Of a stretch of DNA of 64,000 nucleotides, positions 42,621 to 50,822 are shown in pieces. The notes under the pieces were generated by a model, which was not told the origin of the DNA, made no database searches, and saw only the letters and a list, made by a program, of their open reading frames with translations. A program made the translations under genes and the position numbers. Source of the DNA: Alloprevotella sp. Lineage in GTDB: Bacteria; Bacteroidota; Bacteroidia; Bacteroidales; Bacteroidaceae. Within the stretch, counting starts at the first letter, position 1. Every line of letters starts with the position of its first letter. The stretch is taken from the NCBI GenBank assembly GCA_017476545.1, contig JAFUZP010000021.1:1-64000 (forward strand), written 5' to 3'.

Positions 42621-45107
42621 ATGAACCGATACCGACTAATATTCCTTCTCTGTGCTTTTGTGGCAGCCGCTGTCGCTGTTGCGGGCGTGCGCCCCAAGGC
42701 ACAGATGAAGCGTATCGCACGGCAGACTCTGGAGCAGAAGTACCGGCACTTCGCTACATCGGAGCCCCAGGAGTTGCGCAGTACGGCCAACTATTCTGTT
42801 TATGGCCATGCCGCTGGCGGCTACGTCGTCGTAGCGTCCAGCGAACTCCTCCCCGAAGTGCTGGGTTATGCCGATACGCCGTTTGCAGCGGTTTCCAACC
42901 CCGGCTTCACCTGGTGGCTGTCCCAAATAGACAGCGTGGCGGCAGAGGCAAACCGCACGGGGATGCCCGTCCGCCGGGCTTCGCGCCCCGATGCCACCCG
43001 CTACCCTCAGAGCGTCCCAGCTATGGTCACTACGCGCTGGGGGCAGGAGGAACCCTACTGGAACTTGTGTCCGAAGGATCCCGCTTACGGCTACTGCTAT
43101 ACGGGTTGCGTAGCTACGGCAATGGCGCAGATACTCAACTACCACAAGTTCCCGCCCCACGGGATCGGTGAGCGCACGATAACCTATCCGCTCAAGGGTG
43201 ATGACGTCAAAGCCACCGTTACTGCCGACTTTGGCGGGATGGAGTACGACTGGGCGGCGATGCGCGATAGTTACTCTGGCACCTATACCGAGCGCGAGGC
43301 AAAGGCCGTTTCCACACTCATGATGCACTGCGGCGTGGCTTCCCGTATGAACTATTCTACGAGCGGGAGCGGTGCCTATACTGGCGATGCGGCCTATGGG
43401 CTGCGCGAGTACTTCGGCATCAAAGCCGCCCGCGCCTGCCGCCGTTCCGATTATGTGGACAGCGACTGGATGGACATGGTATACACCGAACTGAGCGAGC
43501 ACCGTCCCATCCTCTATGGCGGCGTGGATATGAGCGGTTTCGGCGGCGGTCACGCCTTTCTCCTTGACGGTTACAACAGCGACGGGCTGATGCACGTGAA
43601 CTGGGGTTGGGACGGCGATGCCGACGGATACTACGATCTTGACGTACTGAATCCCCGTACCTACCGCTTTGCCGATGACCAGGACATGATTATCGGCATC
43701 TACGGCAAACCTATGGACTTGCATGAGGGGGCGATAGACGTTCCCGAGGCGGGACGGTTAGCCGCGATGCTCAGCGATGATGATGCCGTGCAGTACACTT
43801 CGCTCACCGTTACCGGTGCGATAAACGGTGCTGATTTGAGCCGTCTGCGCTTCATGGCTGGCCGCGATGCGGCTGGACACACGACTACCGGCAACTTGCG
43901 CGAGCTGGATCTCAGTGGTGCGCGCTTCGTGGGTAGCGCCGATGTGTTTCTTTCCGAAGGTGCGCAGCAATACACCACGTCCGACGACGTACTCCCTGCA
44001 ATGGCCTTCAGCGGCTGTCAGAGTTTGGAACGGCTTACGCTTCCTGCAGGTTTGAAGCGGTGGGGGCGTGGCGCGCTGTCTATGTGCGTGAAACTTGAGC
44101 AAGTGGACGTGCCCGCCCCGGCAGCCGATGCAGAATTTGAACTCGATGGCGACGTGGTGTACAACGCCGGGCGGACGCAGGTGCTGGCCGTACTGCCTTC
44201 GGCGCAGGGGCGTTTGCAGTTGCCCGTCGGCGTTGAAGCCCTGGACGATTACGCCCTCTCTGGCTGCCGCAACCTCACCACCCTCCATTTACCCTCCTCC
44301 GTGACGCGCTTGGGTGCGAAAGCCCTCTACTACTGTACGGGGCTGACCGAATTGCGCTCTTACGCACTCGTTCCGCCCGCTGTCGGTGCGGACGCTTTTG
44401 GTGCCATTGATGCCGCGAAATGCCGGCTGGCAGTCCGCCGCGATATGCGCCAGCCCTACGCGCAGGCTGATGGGTGGAACCTGTTTGCGGAGAATGCGCG
44501 CGAGTTCTACACCATCATACGCCCGCGTAACTCCTCCCGCGAGTATGGTGACGAGAACCCCGTTTTTGGTTATGTGCTGGAGGGTGACGATGTGGAGGGC
44601 GAACCGCTGCTCCTTTCCGAGGCAGTCCCCACTTCCCCCGTAGGGCGTTACGCCATTACGGCTTCCGCCGGGACGATAACCGATGAGGCCGTGGAGTTCA
44701 GCGAAGCGGTTCTTGTAGTGCGCCGCGCCCCGCTGATAGTGCGCCCCGAGGACTGCACCATCAGCCAGGGTGATGCCCTCCCGGTTTTCACACTGACCTA
44801 CGAGGGGCTGAAAAATGGCGAGAAAGAACCTGTTTATATCGTCCCCCCGACCGTGGAGACTACGGCTGGTGCTGGGTCGCCCGTAGGTGAGTACCCCATT
44901 ACTGTGGATGGCGGCGAGGCCGAGAACTACACGTTGAATTACGAGGCAGGCACACTCACCATCATGCCTGCCAGCGGTATTGGCGGCCCGCGTACGGCTG
45001 TGGAGTCCGGCGGACTCCTGTATGACCTGCAAGGTATGCGTGTAGCTCCGGATCGTGCAGTGAAGGGCATTTACATCCGTTGCGGTCAGAAAGTCATTGT
45101 GCATTGA
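42621..45107 (+). CDS. C10 family (streptopain-like) cysteine peptidase, LRR and MBG domains
   Basis: An exported 828-aa protease. Signal peptide to about residue 22, a Spi-type prodomain (VYGHAAGGYVVVASSELLPE), then the C10 catalytic domain: Cys163 in YTGCVATAMAQILNYH and His311 in GFGGGHAFLLDGYNSDGLMH. Residues about 400-600 contain BspA-type leucine-rich repeats (MAFSGCQSLERLTLPAGL, YALSGCRNLTTLHLPSSV). Residues about 630-800 hold two MBG-like repeats (NSSREYGDENPVFGYVLEG). The tail YDLQGMRVAPDRAVKG...CGQKVIVH matches the shared secretion tail. Activity on host proteins resembles streptopain and interpain A by family, which is inference. Confidence 0.87.
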   Translation: MNRYRLIFLLCAFVAAAVAVAGVRPKAQMKRIARQTLEQKYRHFATSEPQELRSTANYSVYGHAAGGYVVVASSELLPEVLGYADTPFAAVSNPGFTWWLSQIDSVAAEANRTGMPVRRASRPDATRYPQSVPAMVTTRWGQEEPYWNLCPKDPAYGYCYTGCVATAMAQILNYHKFPPHGIGERTITYPLKGDDVKATVTADFGGMEYDWAAMRDSYSGTYTEREAKAVSTLMMHCGVASRMNYSTSGSGAYTGDAAYGLREYFGIKAARACRRSDYVDSDWMDMVYTELSEHRPILYGGVDMSGFGGGHAFLLDGYNSDGLMHVNWGWDGDADGYYDLDVLNPRTYRFADDQDMIIGIYGKPMDLHEGAIDVPEAGRLAAMLSDDDAVQYTSLTVTGAINGADLSRLRFMAGRDAAGHTTTGNLRELDLSGARFVGSADVFLSEGAQQYTTSDDVLPAMAFSGCQSLERLTLPAGLKRWGRGALSMCVKLEQVDVPAPAADAEFELDGDVVYNAGRTQVLAVLPSAQGRLQLPVGVEALDDYALSGCRNLTTLHLPSSVTRLGAKALYYCTGLTELRSYALVPPAVGADAFGAIDAAKCRLAVRRDMRQPYAQADGWNLFAENAREFYTIIRPRNSSREYGDENPVFGYVLEGDDVEGEPLLLSEAVPTSPVGRYAITASAGTITDEAVEFSEAVLVVRRAPLIVRPEDCTISQGDALPVFTLTYEGLKNGEKEPVYIVPPTVETTAGAGSPVGEYPITVDGGEAENYTLNYEAGTLTIMPASGIGGPRTAVESGGLLYDLQGMRVAPDRAVKGIYIRCGQKVIVH

Positions 45108-45162
45108 GCGCCAATATCTGCCCGCCCGGCCTTGTGTAAAGGTTTGTCCGCATTTGTCCCGT

Positions 45163-45295
45163 GCGCATGGGAAAATTTTCCTAAGCGCACGGGATATTTT
45201 TTCCCAACCGCTCGGGAAAATTCTCCCAAGCGCATGGAACGCTTCCGAACTCTCCCTGGAATTTCTCCGGCCGGCGCACAAATTCCGGATAGAAG
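45163..45295. repeat. 22-bp array, type E (GCGCATGGGAAAATTTTCC)
   Basis: Six units begin at 45163, 45185, 45208, 45230, 45252 and 45274 (steps 22, 23, 22, 22, 22). The first reads GCGCATGGGAAAATTTTCC plus TAA, with the palindrome GGAAAATTTTCC; later units decay. Similar units lie at 5351 and 52176. It is in the 540-bp gap between the C10 peptidase and acpP. The rest of this gap, apart from the inverted repeat at 45519 and the acpP promoter, shows nothing. Confidence 0.82.
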
Positions 45296-45518
45296 TACCT
45301 TGCGGCCTTTTGCTTATTGCCCGGAGCCGCGTACCCGTCGTACCGCATCGCCCCGCTCCCGTAGGTATCAGACTTCTTCCCTCCCCGCAGCCCGGTTCAT
45401 AGCGGCCTTTCAGTAGCGGGCTGCCCCCGCAGGAATGGGTGGTGGCATCCGCTTGGGCGGCCTCTGTTCTTTGGAAAGGATGCGGGGAGGCTGTATGAAA
45501 TCTTTTTACAGGACATAA

Positions 45519-45548
45519 ATTGCACACAAGACACCCTGTTTGTGCAAT
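45519..45548. promoter_or_regulatory. Inverted repeat upstream of acpP
   Basis: ATTGCACA and TGTGCAAT, 8 bp each, separated by 14 bp, lie 26 bp before the acpP -33 element. It could be an operator for the fatty-acid genes or a structure in an upstream transcript; no T-run follows. Confidence 0.45.
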
Positions 45549-45596
45549 GGAAGTGCTTTTTCTGTTATTTTTTTTGTGGGTGTTAATTATTTGCCC

Positions 45597-45604
45597 TACC
45601 TTTG
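45597..45604 (+). promoter_or_regulatory. -33/-7 promoter of acpP
   Basis: TTG at 45574-45576, 20 bases, then TACCTTTG at 45597: one of the best matches to the Bacteroidetes consensus in the window. Confidence 0.7.
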
Positions 45605-45647
45605 CAGCCTCAAATGACGCAATAATATTAACAAAAAACGTAAAGCT

Positions 45648-45884
45648 ATGTCAGAAATTGCTGATAAGGTAAAAGAAATCATCGTAGAGAAACTGAGTGT
45701 CGAGCCGGCAGAAGTGAAGCCCGAGGCAAGTTTTGCCAACGACTTGGGCGCGGACTCCTTGGACACCGTTGAGCTCATCATGGAGTTTGAGAAGGTATTC
45801 AAGATCACCATTCCCGACGATCAGGCTGAGAAGATAAGCACGGTAGGCGATGCTATCGCTTACATTGAGGAGAATACGAAGTAA
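45648..45884 (+). CDS. acpP: Acyl carrier protein
   Basis: The 78-aa carrier of fatty-acid synthesis. The phosphopantetheine attachment site is Ser37 in [11 protein letters not shown]. It is acidic and of standard length. It has its own strong promoter and precedes fabF by 170 bp, with a long-loop inverted repeat in between that could reduce readthrough so that acpP is made in excess. Confidence 0.97.
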   Translation: MSEIADKVKEIIVEKLSVEPAEVKPEASFANDLGADSLDTVELIMEFEKVFKITIPDDQAEKISTVGDAIAYIEENTK

Positions 45885-45914
45885 GGATATTTCGTAACAC
45901 ATCAAAGCTGATGG

Positions 45915-45976
45915 CTGATGGCTGGTAGCTGATGGTTCCGCTTAGCAGACTGTCAGCCGTCGCCACCAGCCATCAG
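45915..45976 (+). terminator. Inverted repeat between acpP and fabF (attenuator?)
   Basis: CTGATGGCTGGT (45915-45926) and ACCAGCCATCAG (45965-45976) are perfectly complementary over 12 bp with a 38-nt loop, followed by TTTCTTTTA. The left arm lies in a run of TGATGGCTG direct repeats. It may act as a partial terminator. Confidence 0.55.
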
Positions 45977-46054
45977 TTTCTTTTACCCCAAAGCGGCCTC
46001 GTGTGCGGACATTCCCGTTCGCGCGGCCAAACTAAGACACAGTCATAAACGAGT

Positions 46055-47317
46055 ATGGAACTGAACAGAGTTGTCGTGACGGGCATCGGTGCCCTCACGC
46101 CCGTAGGGAACAGCGCGCCGGAGATGTGGGAAAACCTCAAGCGGGGCGTTAGCGGTGCAGGCCCTATTACGCATTTTGACCACGAGAAGTTCAAGACCCA
46201 CTTCGCCTGTGAGGTGAAAAACTTCAACCCTGCGGACCACATGGACCGCAAGTTGGCGCGCAAGATGGATCTCTACGCACAGTATGCCATCGCAGCAGCA
46301 GGTGAAGCCATCCGCGACTGCGGTATGGATCTGGAAACGGTTGATAAGAACGAGATAGGTGTTATCCTCGGCGTGGGTATCGGAGGCATCAATACCTTTG
46401 AAACCGAGGTAAGCAACTACGCCAAGCACGAAGAGGACGGCCCGAAGTACAATCCTTTCTTTATTCCCAAGATGATAGGCGACATCGCCGCCGGGCAGAT
46501 AGCGATTAACTATGGTTTCCATGGTCCCAACTATATCACAGCTTCGGCCTGCGCTAGTTCTACGAACGCCTTGGCCGACGCTTTCAACCTCCTGCGCCTT
46601 GGTAAGGCAAACGCCATCCTGACAGGTGGTGCAGAGGCAGGTATCTGGCCGACGGGTGTAGGTGGTTTCAATGCCATGCACGCCCTCTCTACGCGCAATG
46701 ATGACCCGCAGGGCGCGAGCCGTCCTTTCTCTGCTAGTCGCGACGGATTCGTGATGGGCGAGGGCGCAGGCTGCCTGATGCTTGAAACGCTCCAACACGC
46801 CCTGGCGCGCGGTGCCCGCATCTATTGCGAAGTGGCTGGTGTGGGAATGTCCGCAGATGCGCACCATATCACCGCCTCCCACCCTGAAGGCCTCGGTGCC
46901 CGCCTCGTTATGGAGCGTGCACTTAAGGATGCCGGAATGCAGCCCGAAGACATTGACTATATCAATGTGCACGGAACGAGCACACCGGTTGGCGATATCA
47001 GCGAGATGAAAGCCATCTTGGATCTCTTCGGTGCCCATGCTTATAAGCTCAACATCAGCTCCACGAAGTCCATGACCGGACACCTGCTCGGTGCCGCCGG
47101 TGCGGTGGAGGCGATGGTATGCGTACTCAGCGTCCGTGACGATGTCGTGCCGCCCACCATCAACCATGCCGATGATGACTGTGATCCGGAGATTGACTAC
47201 AACCTGAACTTCACCTTTAACACCGCGCAGCAGCGTCCCATACGCGCCGCCCTGAGCAATACTTTCGGCTTTGGCGGGCACAACGCCTGCTGCATCATGA
47301 AGAAGTATGAAGCTTAG
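46055..47317 (+). CDS. fabF: Beta-ketoacyl-ACP synthase II
   Basis: Elongates acyl-ACP by condensation with malonyl-ACP. The 420-aa thiolase-fold protein has Cys166 in ITASACASSTNA, the two catalytic His in INVHGTSTPVGD and KSMTGHLLGAAGAVEA, and the C-terminal NTFGFGGHNA. The stop (TAG) lies inside the rnc start region, an 11-nt overlap, so rnc is translationally coupled. Located after acpP, as usual in Bacteroidales. Confidence 0.97.
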   Translation: MELNRVVVTGIGALTPVGNSAPEMWENLKRGVSGAGPITHFDHEKFKTHFACEVKNFNPADHMDRKLARKMDLYAQYAIAAAGEAIRDCGMDLETVDKNEIGVILGVGIGGINTFETEVSNYAKHEEDGPKYNPFFIPKMIGDIAAGQIAINYGFHGPNYITASACASSTNALADAFNLLRLGKANAILTGGAEAGIWPTGVGGFNAMHALSTRNDDPQGASRPFSASRDGFVMGEGAGCLMLETLQHALARGARIYCEVAGVGMSADAHHITASHPEGLGARLVMERALKDAGMQPEDIDYINVHGTSTPVGDISEMKAILDLFGAHAYKLNISSTKSMTGHLLGAAGAVEAMVCVLSVRDDVVPPTINHADDDCDPEIDYNLNFTFNTAQQRPIRAALSNTFGFGGHNACCIMKKYEA

Positions 47318-48152
47318 TACTGATTGGTACGACAGAATCAGGCTCCTTTTCCGTGAGGACAAGGAGCTTTATTCTTCGTTGTACGCGATATTGGGTTTTT
47401 ATCCCCGTAATATAGAAGTGTACCGCACTGCCTTGACGCACAGTTCCACGGAGGAGCGCAACAAGGTCGGGCGCCCACTGAACAATGAGCGACTTGAATT
47501 CCTTGGCGATGCGGTACTGGAGACTGTCGTTTCGGACATCGTGTTCCACCGCTTTGAGCGCAAGCGCGAGGGCTTCCTGACGGGTACGCGTAGCAAGCTG
47601 GTGCAGCGTTCCACGCTCAACCAACTTGCCGAGAAGATGGGGCTTGTACGCCTCCTTCGCTGCTCGGCACAAACGACGACCGTCCATAGCAATATCGGCG
47701 GAAATGCCTTTGAGGCACTGATGGGCGCCATATACCTGGATAGGGGATATGCCTACTGCAAGCTCTTCGTGGAGCGACAGGTACTGGGGCGTTACGTCAA
47801 TCTGAACGCGCTGGCCCGTAAGGAAGAGAACTTTAAGTCGAAGGTCTTGGAGTGGAGCCAGAAGAACCGTTTGCGTACGGACTTCCAGGTGGAAGAATCT
47901 GGCCCGAAGGGTAAGAACGGCCTGCGGCAGTTCCGCGCCTCTGTTGTCGTTGAGGGTGTTACAGTCGGGCAGGGCGTTGGCGCGTCAAAGAAAGAGAGTC
48001 ACCAAAAGGCCTCCCGCGATGCGCTGAACAAGCTCCGCAGGGATGGTAAGCTCCGCGACAGTATTTTCCGCGCCAAAGAGAAGCGCACGTCCATGGAAGC
48101 CGAGGAGTTTGCGGCCGTACCCACCGACGAACCCGATGTGCTGGTCAAATGA
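47307..48152 (+). CDS. rnc: Ribonuclease III
   Basis: A double-strand-specific endoribonuclease for rRNA and mRNA processing. The 281-aa protein has the signature NERLEFLGDAVLE at residues 60-72 with Glu64 and Asp68, a second acidic site in NAFEALMGAIYLD, and a C-terminal dsRNA-binding domain (GKNGLRQFRASVVVEGVTVG, GASKKESHQKASRDALNKLR). It is longer than E. coli RNase III by about 55 residues at the two ends. Starts inside fabF and is closed by a terminator shared with the convergent GH130 gene. Confidence 0.95.
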   Translation: MKLSTDWYDRIRLLFREDKELYSSLYAILGFYPRNIEVYRTALTHSSTEERNKVGRPLNNERLEFLGDAVLETVVSDIVFHRFERKREGFLTGTRSKLVQRSTLNQLAEKMGLVRLLRCSAQTTTVHSNIGGNAFEALMGAIYLDRGYAYCKLFVERQVLGRYVNLNALARKEENFKSKVLEWSQKNRLRTDFQVEESGPKGKNGLRQFRASVVVEGVTVGQGVGASKKESHQKASRDALNKLRRDGKLRDSIFRAKEKRTSMEAEEFAAVPTDEPDVLVK

Positions 48153-48177
48153 CGCTGCGGCGCAGCACCTCATAATG

Positions 48178-48209
48178 ACGGCGGAGCCTCCTGTTGGGGG
48201 CTCCGCCGT
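48178..48209. terminator. Bidirectional terminator between rnc and GH130 gene
   Basis: ACGGCGGAGCC pairs perfectly with GGCTCCGCCGT over 11 bp. A small GCTGCG/CGCAGC hairpin precedes it at about 48154. Confidence 0.82.
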
Positions 48210-48227
48210 TGTATTCAGCGCGCTGGC

Positions 48228-49184
48228 CTACTGCCGTTTCAGCCAGTCGAGGATTTCGGAGATGTGGCCGTGCGCCATGCAGACGCAGGTGTCGGCAGCG
48301 CCGTAGTACACCGTCACCTTGTCGCCTTCCGTCAATGCGGCGCAGGGGAACACAACGTTCTGCACGTCGCCTGCCAGTTCGTAAGGCGCGGCGGGTGCCA
48401 GCAGGTATTCCATGGAGCGTCGCAGCACGCGCCAGGGCTCGTCCTTGTCCAGCAGGACGGCACCCATGGAGTAGCGATAGCCGTTACAGGTGGTGATGAC
48501 GCCGTGATAGAACATCAGCCAGCCCTCGTCCGTCAGGATGGGCACGCTGCCCGCGCCCACCTTCGTGCATTGCCATGCGCTGTCCTCGAACGGGGTGGGG
48601 GACATGACGTGACGGTGCTCGCCCCAGTACTTCATGTCCGGCGAGAAACTCAGGAAGATGTCGCCGAAAGGCGTGTGGCCGTTGTCGCTGGGGCGTGAGA
48701 GCAGGGCGTATTTGCCGTTAATCTTCTGCGGGAAGAGCACGCCGTTGCGGTTGAAGGGCAGCAGGGCGTTTTCGCACTGGTAGAAGGTCTTGAAGTCCTC
48801 CGTGAAGCCCACGCCGATGGTGGGGCCGTGGTAGCCGTTGCACCACGTAATCCAGTACTTGCCGTCGATGTACGTCACGCGCGGGTCGTACTTGTAGTCG
48901 GAGTGCGTGAAGTGATCACCGAAGGGCTTGAAGTCAATGGGGTCGTGCTCGATGTCCCAGTGCACGCCGTCCTTGGAGAATCCGGCGAAGATGTTCATCT
49001 GCACGCGGCGGTTGTCGCAGCGGAACACGCCTGCGTAGCCGTCCTTGAAAGGCACTACGGCGCTGTTGAAAATGCTGTTGGAGGAGGGGATGGAGTAGCG
49101 GCCGATGATGGGGTTCTGCTCCGAGCGCCACATGATGTCCTTGCATCCTTCGGGGCGCGGTTGCCAGGGAATTGGTTGAGACAT
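48228..49184 (-). CDS. GH130 beta-mannoside phosphorylase
   Basis: A 318-aa five-bladed beta-propeller of glycoside hydrolase family 130. As I recall it, the sequence is very close to the Bacteroides enzymes that phosphorolyse beta-1,4-mannosyl-N-acetylglucosamine from N-glycans ([46 protein letters not shown]-like [13 protein letters not shown] with the catalytic Asp region, [34 protein letters not shown]). Phosphorolysis yields mannose 1-phosphate and the acceptor sugar. No signal peptide, so cytoplasmic. It lies 157 bp downstream of an MFS transporter on the same strand, fitting import and phosphorolysis of a mannosyl disaccharide. Confidence 0.85.
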   Translation of the reverse strand: MSQPIPWQPRPEGCKDIMWRSEQNPIIGRYSIPSSNSIFNSAVVPFKDGYAGVFRCDNRRVQMNIFAGFSKDGVHWDIEHDPIDFKPFGDHFTHSDYKYDPRVTYIDGKYWITWCNGYHGPTIGVGFTEDFKTFYQCENALLPFNRNGVLFPQKINGKYALLSRPSDNGHTPFGDIFLSFSPDMKYWGEHRHVMSPTPFEDSAWQCTKVGAGSVPILTDEGWLMFYHGVITTCNGYRYSMGAVLLDKDEPWRVLRRSMEYLLAPAAPYELAGDVQNVVFPCAALTEGDKVTVYYGAADTCVCMAHGHISEILDWLKRQ

Positions 49185-49198
49185 ATCTTTGGGTGAAT

Positions 49199-49236
49199 TA
49201 TAATTTAAAATAAAAAGTGAAAATTAAAAATTATTA
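49199..49236. repeat. AT-rich motif copy, inverted (AAAAGTGAAAATTAAAAATT)
   Basis: This stretch before the GH130 start is the inverted form of the motifs at 49329 and 50768 (ATTTTTA-CTTTTCACTTT type). It may be a promoter or A/T-rich leader. Confidence 0.4.
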
Positions 49237-49257
49237 GAGTAACAAGTGACGAGTGAC

Positions 49258-49305
49258 GAATGGCACACGGATGAGACGGATGGAACGGATTGGACGGATT
49301 GGACG
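49258..49305. repeat. Short tandem repeat of ACGGATTGG type
   Basis: Successive GACGGATGG / AACGGATTGG / ACGGATTGG units of 9-10 bp, flanked by GTAACAAGTGACGAGTGACG and GTAACGAGTGAC. It lies between the GH130 and MFS genes. Confidence 0.6.
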
Positions 49306-49328
49306 GATTAGGTAACGAGTGACTATCT

Positions 49329-49357
49329 CAATTTTTACTTTTCACTTTATACTTTTC
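49329..49357. repeat. AT-rich motif copy at the MFS gene end
   Basis: ATTTTTACTTTTCACTTT then ATACTTTTCG. It overlaps the last codons and stop of the MFS gene; a near copy lies at 50768. Confidence 0.5.
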
Positions 49358-50667
49358 GTTTCCTTATACGTAAACGGCACGAACCACGTGATGAGGAACG
49401 CCGGTATCGTAGCGAAGAGAACGAAGATGAAGAAGGGCTCGTAGCCGCCCAGCAGTTCCCACGCCCATCCGCTGAGCATACCCGGCAGCATGACGCCAAG
49501 GTTCATGATGCCGCTCGCAAAGGCGTAGTGCGCCATCTGGTGCTTGCCCGGTGCCACCTGTTGCATCATGAACAGCGTGAGCCCCACGAAGCCGAAGCCG
49601 TAGCCGAAGTATTCCAGCGCGATGCCGCCGCCGATGAGCACCAGCGACGTGGGCTGGTAGATGGCCAGCAGCGTGTAGATGACGAAGGGGATGTTGAAGA
49701 TGCAGCACAAGGGGAACAGCGCGCGCTGCAACTTGAAGTGAGCGATGAAGTATCCGCCGAGGATGCTGCCCACGAGGAAGGCCAGCGAACCCGCCGTGCC
49801 GTAGAGCGTGCCTATCATCTCGTTCGAGAGGCCCAGACCGCCCTCAGCGACGTCGGCTTTCAGGAACAGCGGCACCATCTTCACCACAAAACCCTCCGCA
49901 AAGCGGTAGAGGATGATGAAGCAGATGTAGTAGAGGATGTGTTTCTTGCTGAAGAAGTCGCGCAGCACGGCCCAAAGTTCCGCCAGCGTTTCCTTCACGC
50001 TGCCCTTCTCCCGCTCCTGCTTCGCGCCTGCGGGCAGGATGAACATGTGCCAGATGCTCAGCGCGATGAGTAGGGCGGCAAAGATGCCCATGATAGTTGT
50101 CCACGAGAACTCGTCCGCCACGGCCTTCTCCACGCCCCGGCTTTCCATGTAGGAGGTGGAGAGGTAGCCCGCCAAGGCCACGAGGCCGCCCGTTGCCACC
50201 AGCTTCGCAAGGTTGTAGAACGCCCCCTGCCAGCCAATCCACACGGCCTGCTCCTGCTTGTCCAGCTCGCTCATATAGACGCCGTCGCACGCGATGTCGT
50301 GCGTAGCGCCGCTGAAGCCTATGACCGCCAGCAGGGCAATCGACACGGCAAAGAACGACGGCAGCTGGAGCGCCAGCGCCACCAGTCCGAAGCACACGCC
50401 CGAGAGCATCTGCGTGCATACCACCCAGAACTTCTTCGTCTTGTAGATTTCCAGGAACGGACTCCACAGCGGCTTCAGCGTCCACGGCAGCAGTATCAGT
50501 CCCGTCCAGAACGTAATGGTCTTCTCGTCCACGCCCAGGTCCTTGTACATCAGCACCGCCACCATGTTCAGGATGACGAAGGGCATACCCATAGCAAAGT
50601 AGGCCGTCGGCACCCACCATCCCGGGCTGCGGCGCGCGGTGCGTGCGGCATTCTTGTTTTCTTCCAT
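49342..50667 (-). CDS. MFS transporter (sugar-type, next to GH130)
   Basis: A 441-aa inner-membrane permease with twelve hydrophobic segments of the major facilitator superfamily. The N terminus WWVPTAYFAMGMPFVILNMV and WTGLILLPWTLKPLWSPFLE resemble the AmpG/SLC33-like permeases linked to glycan genes in Bacteroides. The gene pair with the GH130 phosphorylase suggests that it imports mannosyl-GlcNAc or a related disaccharide; this is inference. The stop codon and last residues KSIK are encoded within an AT-rich repeated motif. Confidence 0.85.
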   Translation of the reverse strand: MEENKNAARTARRSPGWWVPTAYFAMGMPFVILNMVAVLMYKDLGVDEKTITFWTGLILLPWTLKPLWSPFLEIYKTKKFWVVCTQMLSGVCFGLVALALQLPSFFAVSIALLAVIGFSGATHDIACDGVYMSELDKQEQAVWIGWQGAFYNLAKLVATGGLVALAGYLSTSYMESRGVEKAVADEFSWTTIMGIFAALLIALSIWHMFILPAGAKQEREKGSVKETLAELWAVLRDFFSKKHILYYICFIILYRFAEGFVVKMVPLFLKADVAEGGLGLSNEMIGTLYGTAGSLAFLVGSILGGYFIAHFKLQRALFPLCCIFNIPFVIYTLLAIYQPTSLVLIGGGIALEYFGYGFGFVGLTLFMMQQVAPGKHQMAHYAFASGIMNLGVMLPGMLSGWAWELLGGYEPFFIFVLFATIPAFLITWFVPFTYKETKSIK

Positions 50668-50704
50668 ATACTTCTACTTTTTACAGTTTCCCGTTTTTGC
50701 GCCA

Positions 50705-50712
50705 CAAAAGTA
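50705..50712 (-). promoter_or_regulatory. -7 box (TACTTTTG) of the MFS-GH130 pair
   Basis: On the minus strand ATACTTTTGTGG, 38 bp before the MFS start. Confidence 0.55.
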
Positions 50713-50767
50713 TAAAATCCCCTTCAATCCCACAAGAAAAAGCACACGTCACTTGACACTCGACAAT

Positions 50768-50802
50768 TTTTACTTTTTACTTTATACTTTTTAATTTTTA
50801 GT
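50768..50802. repeat. AT-rich motif copy upstream of the PheC-like gene
   Basis: TTTTTACTTTTTACTTT then ATACTTTTTAATTTTTAG, a close copy of the motif at 49329. Confidence 0.5.
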
Positions 50803-50806
50803 TTTT

Positions 50807-50814
50807 TATTTTTG
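50807..50814 (+). promoter_or_regulatory. -7 box (TATTTTTG) of the PheC-like gene
   Basis: TATTTTTG ends only 8 bp before the ATG at 50823, which would give almost no leader. The ATG at 50844 would have a leader of about 25 nt. Confidence 0.5.
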
Positions 50815-50822
50815 TCCCCGTT

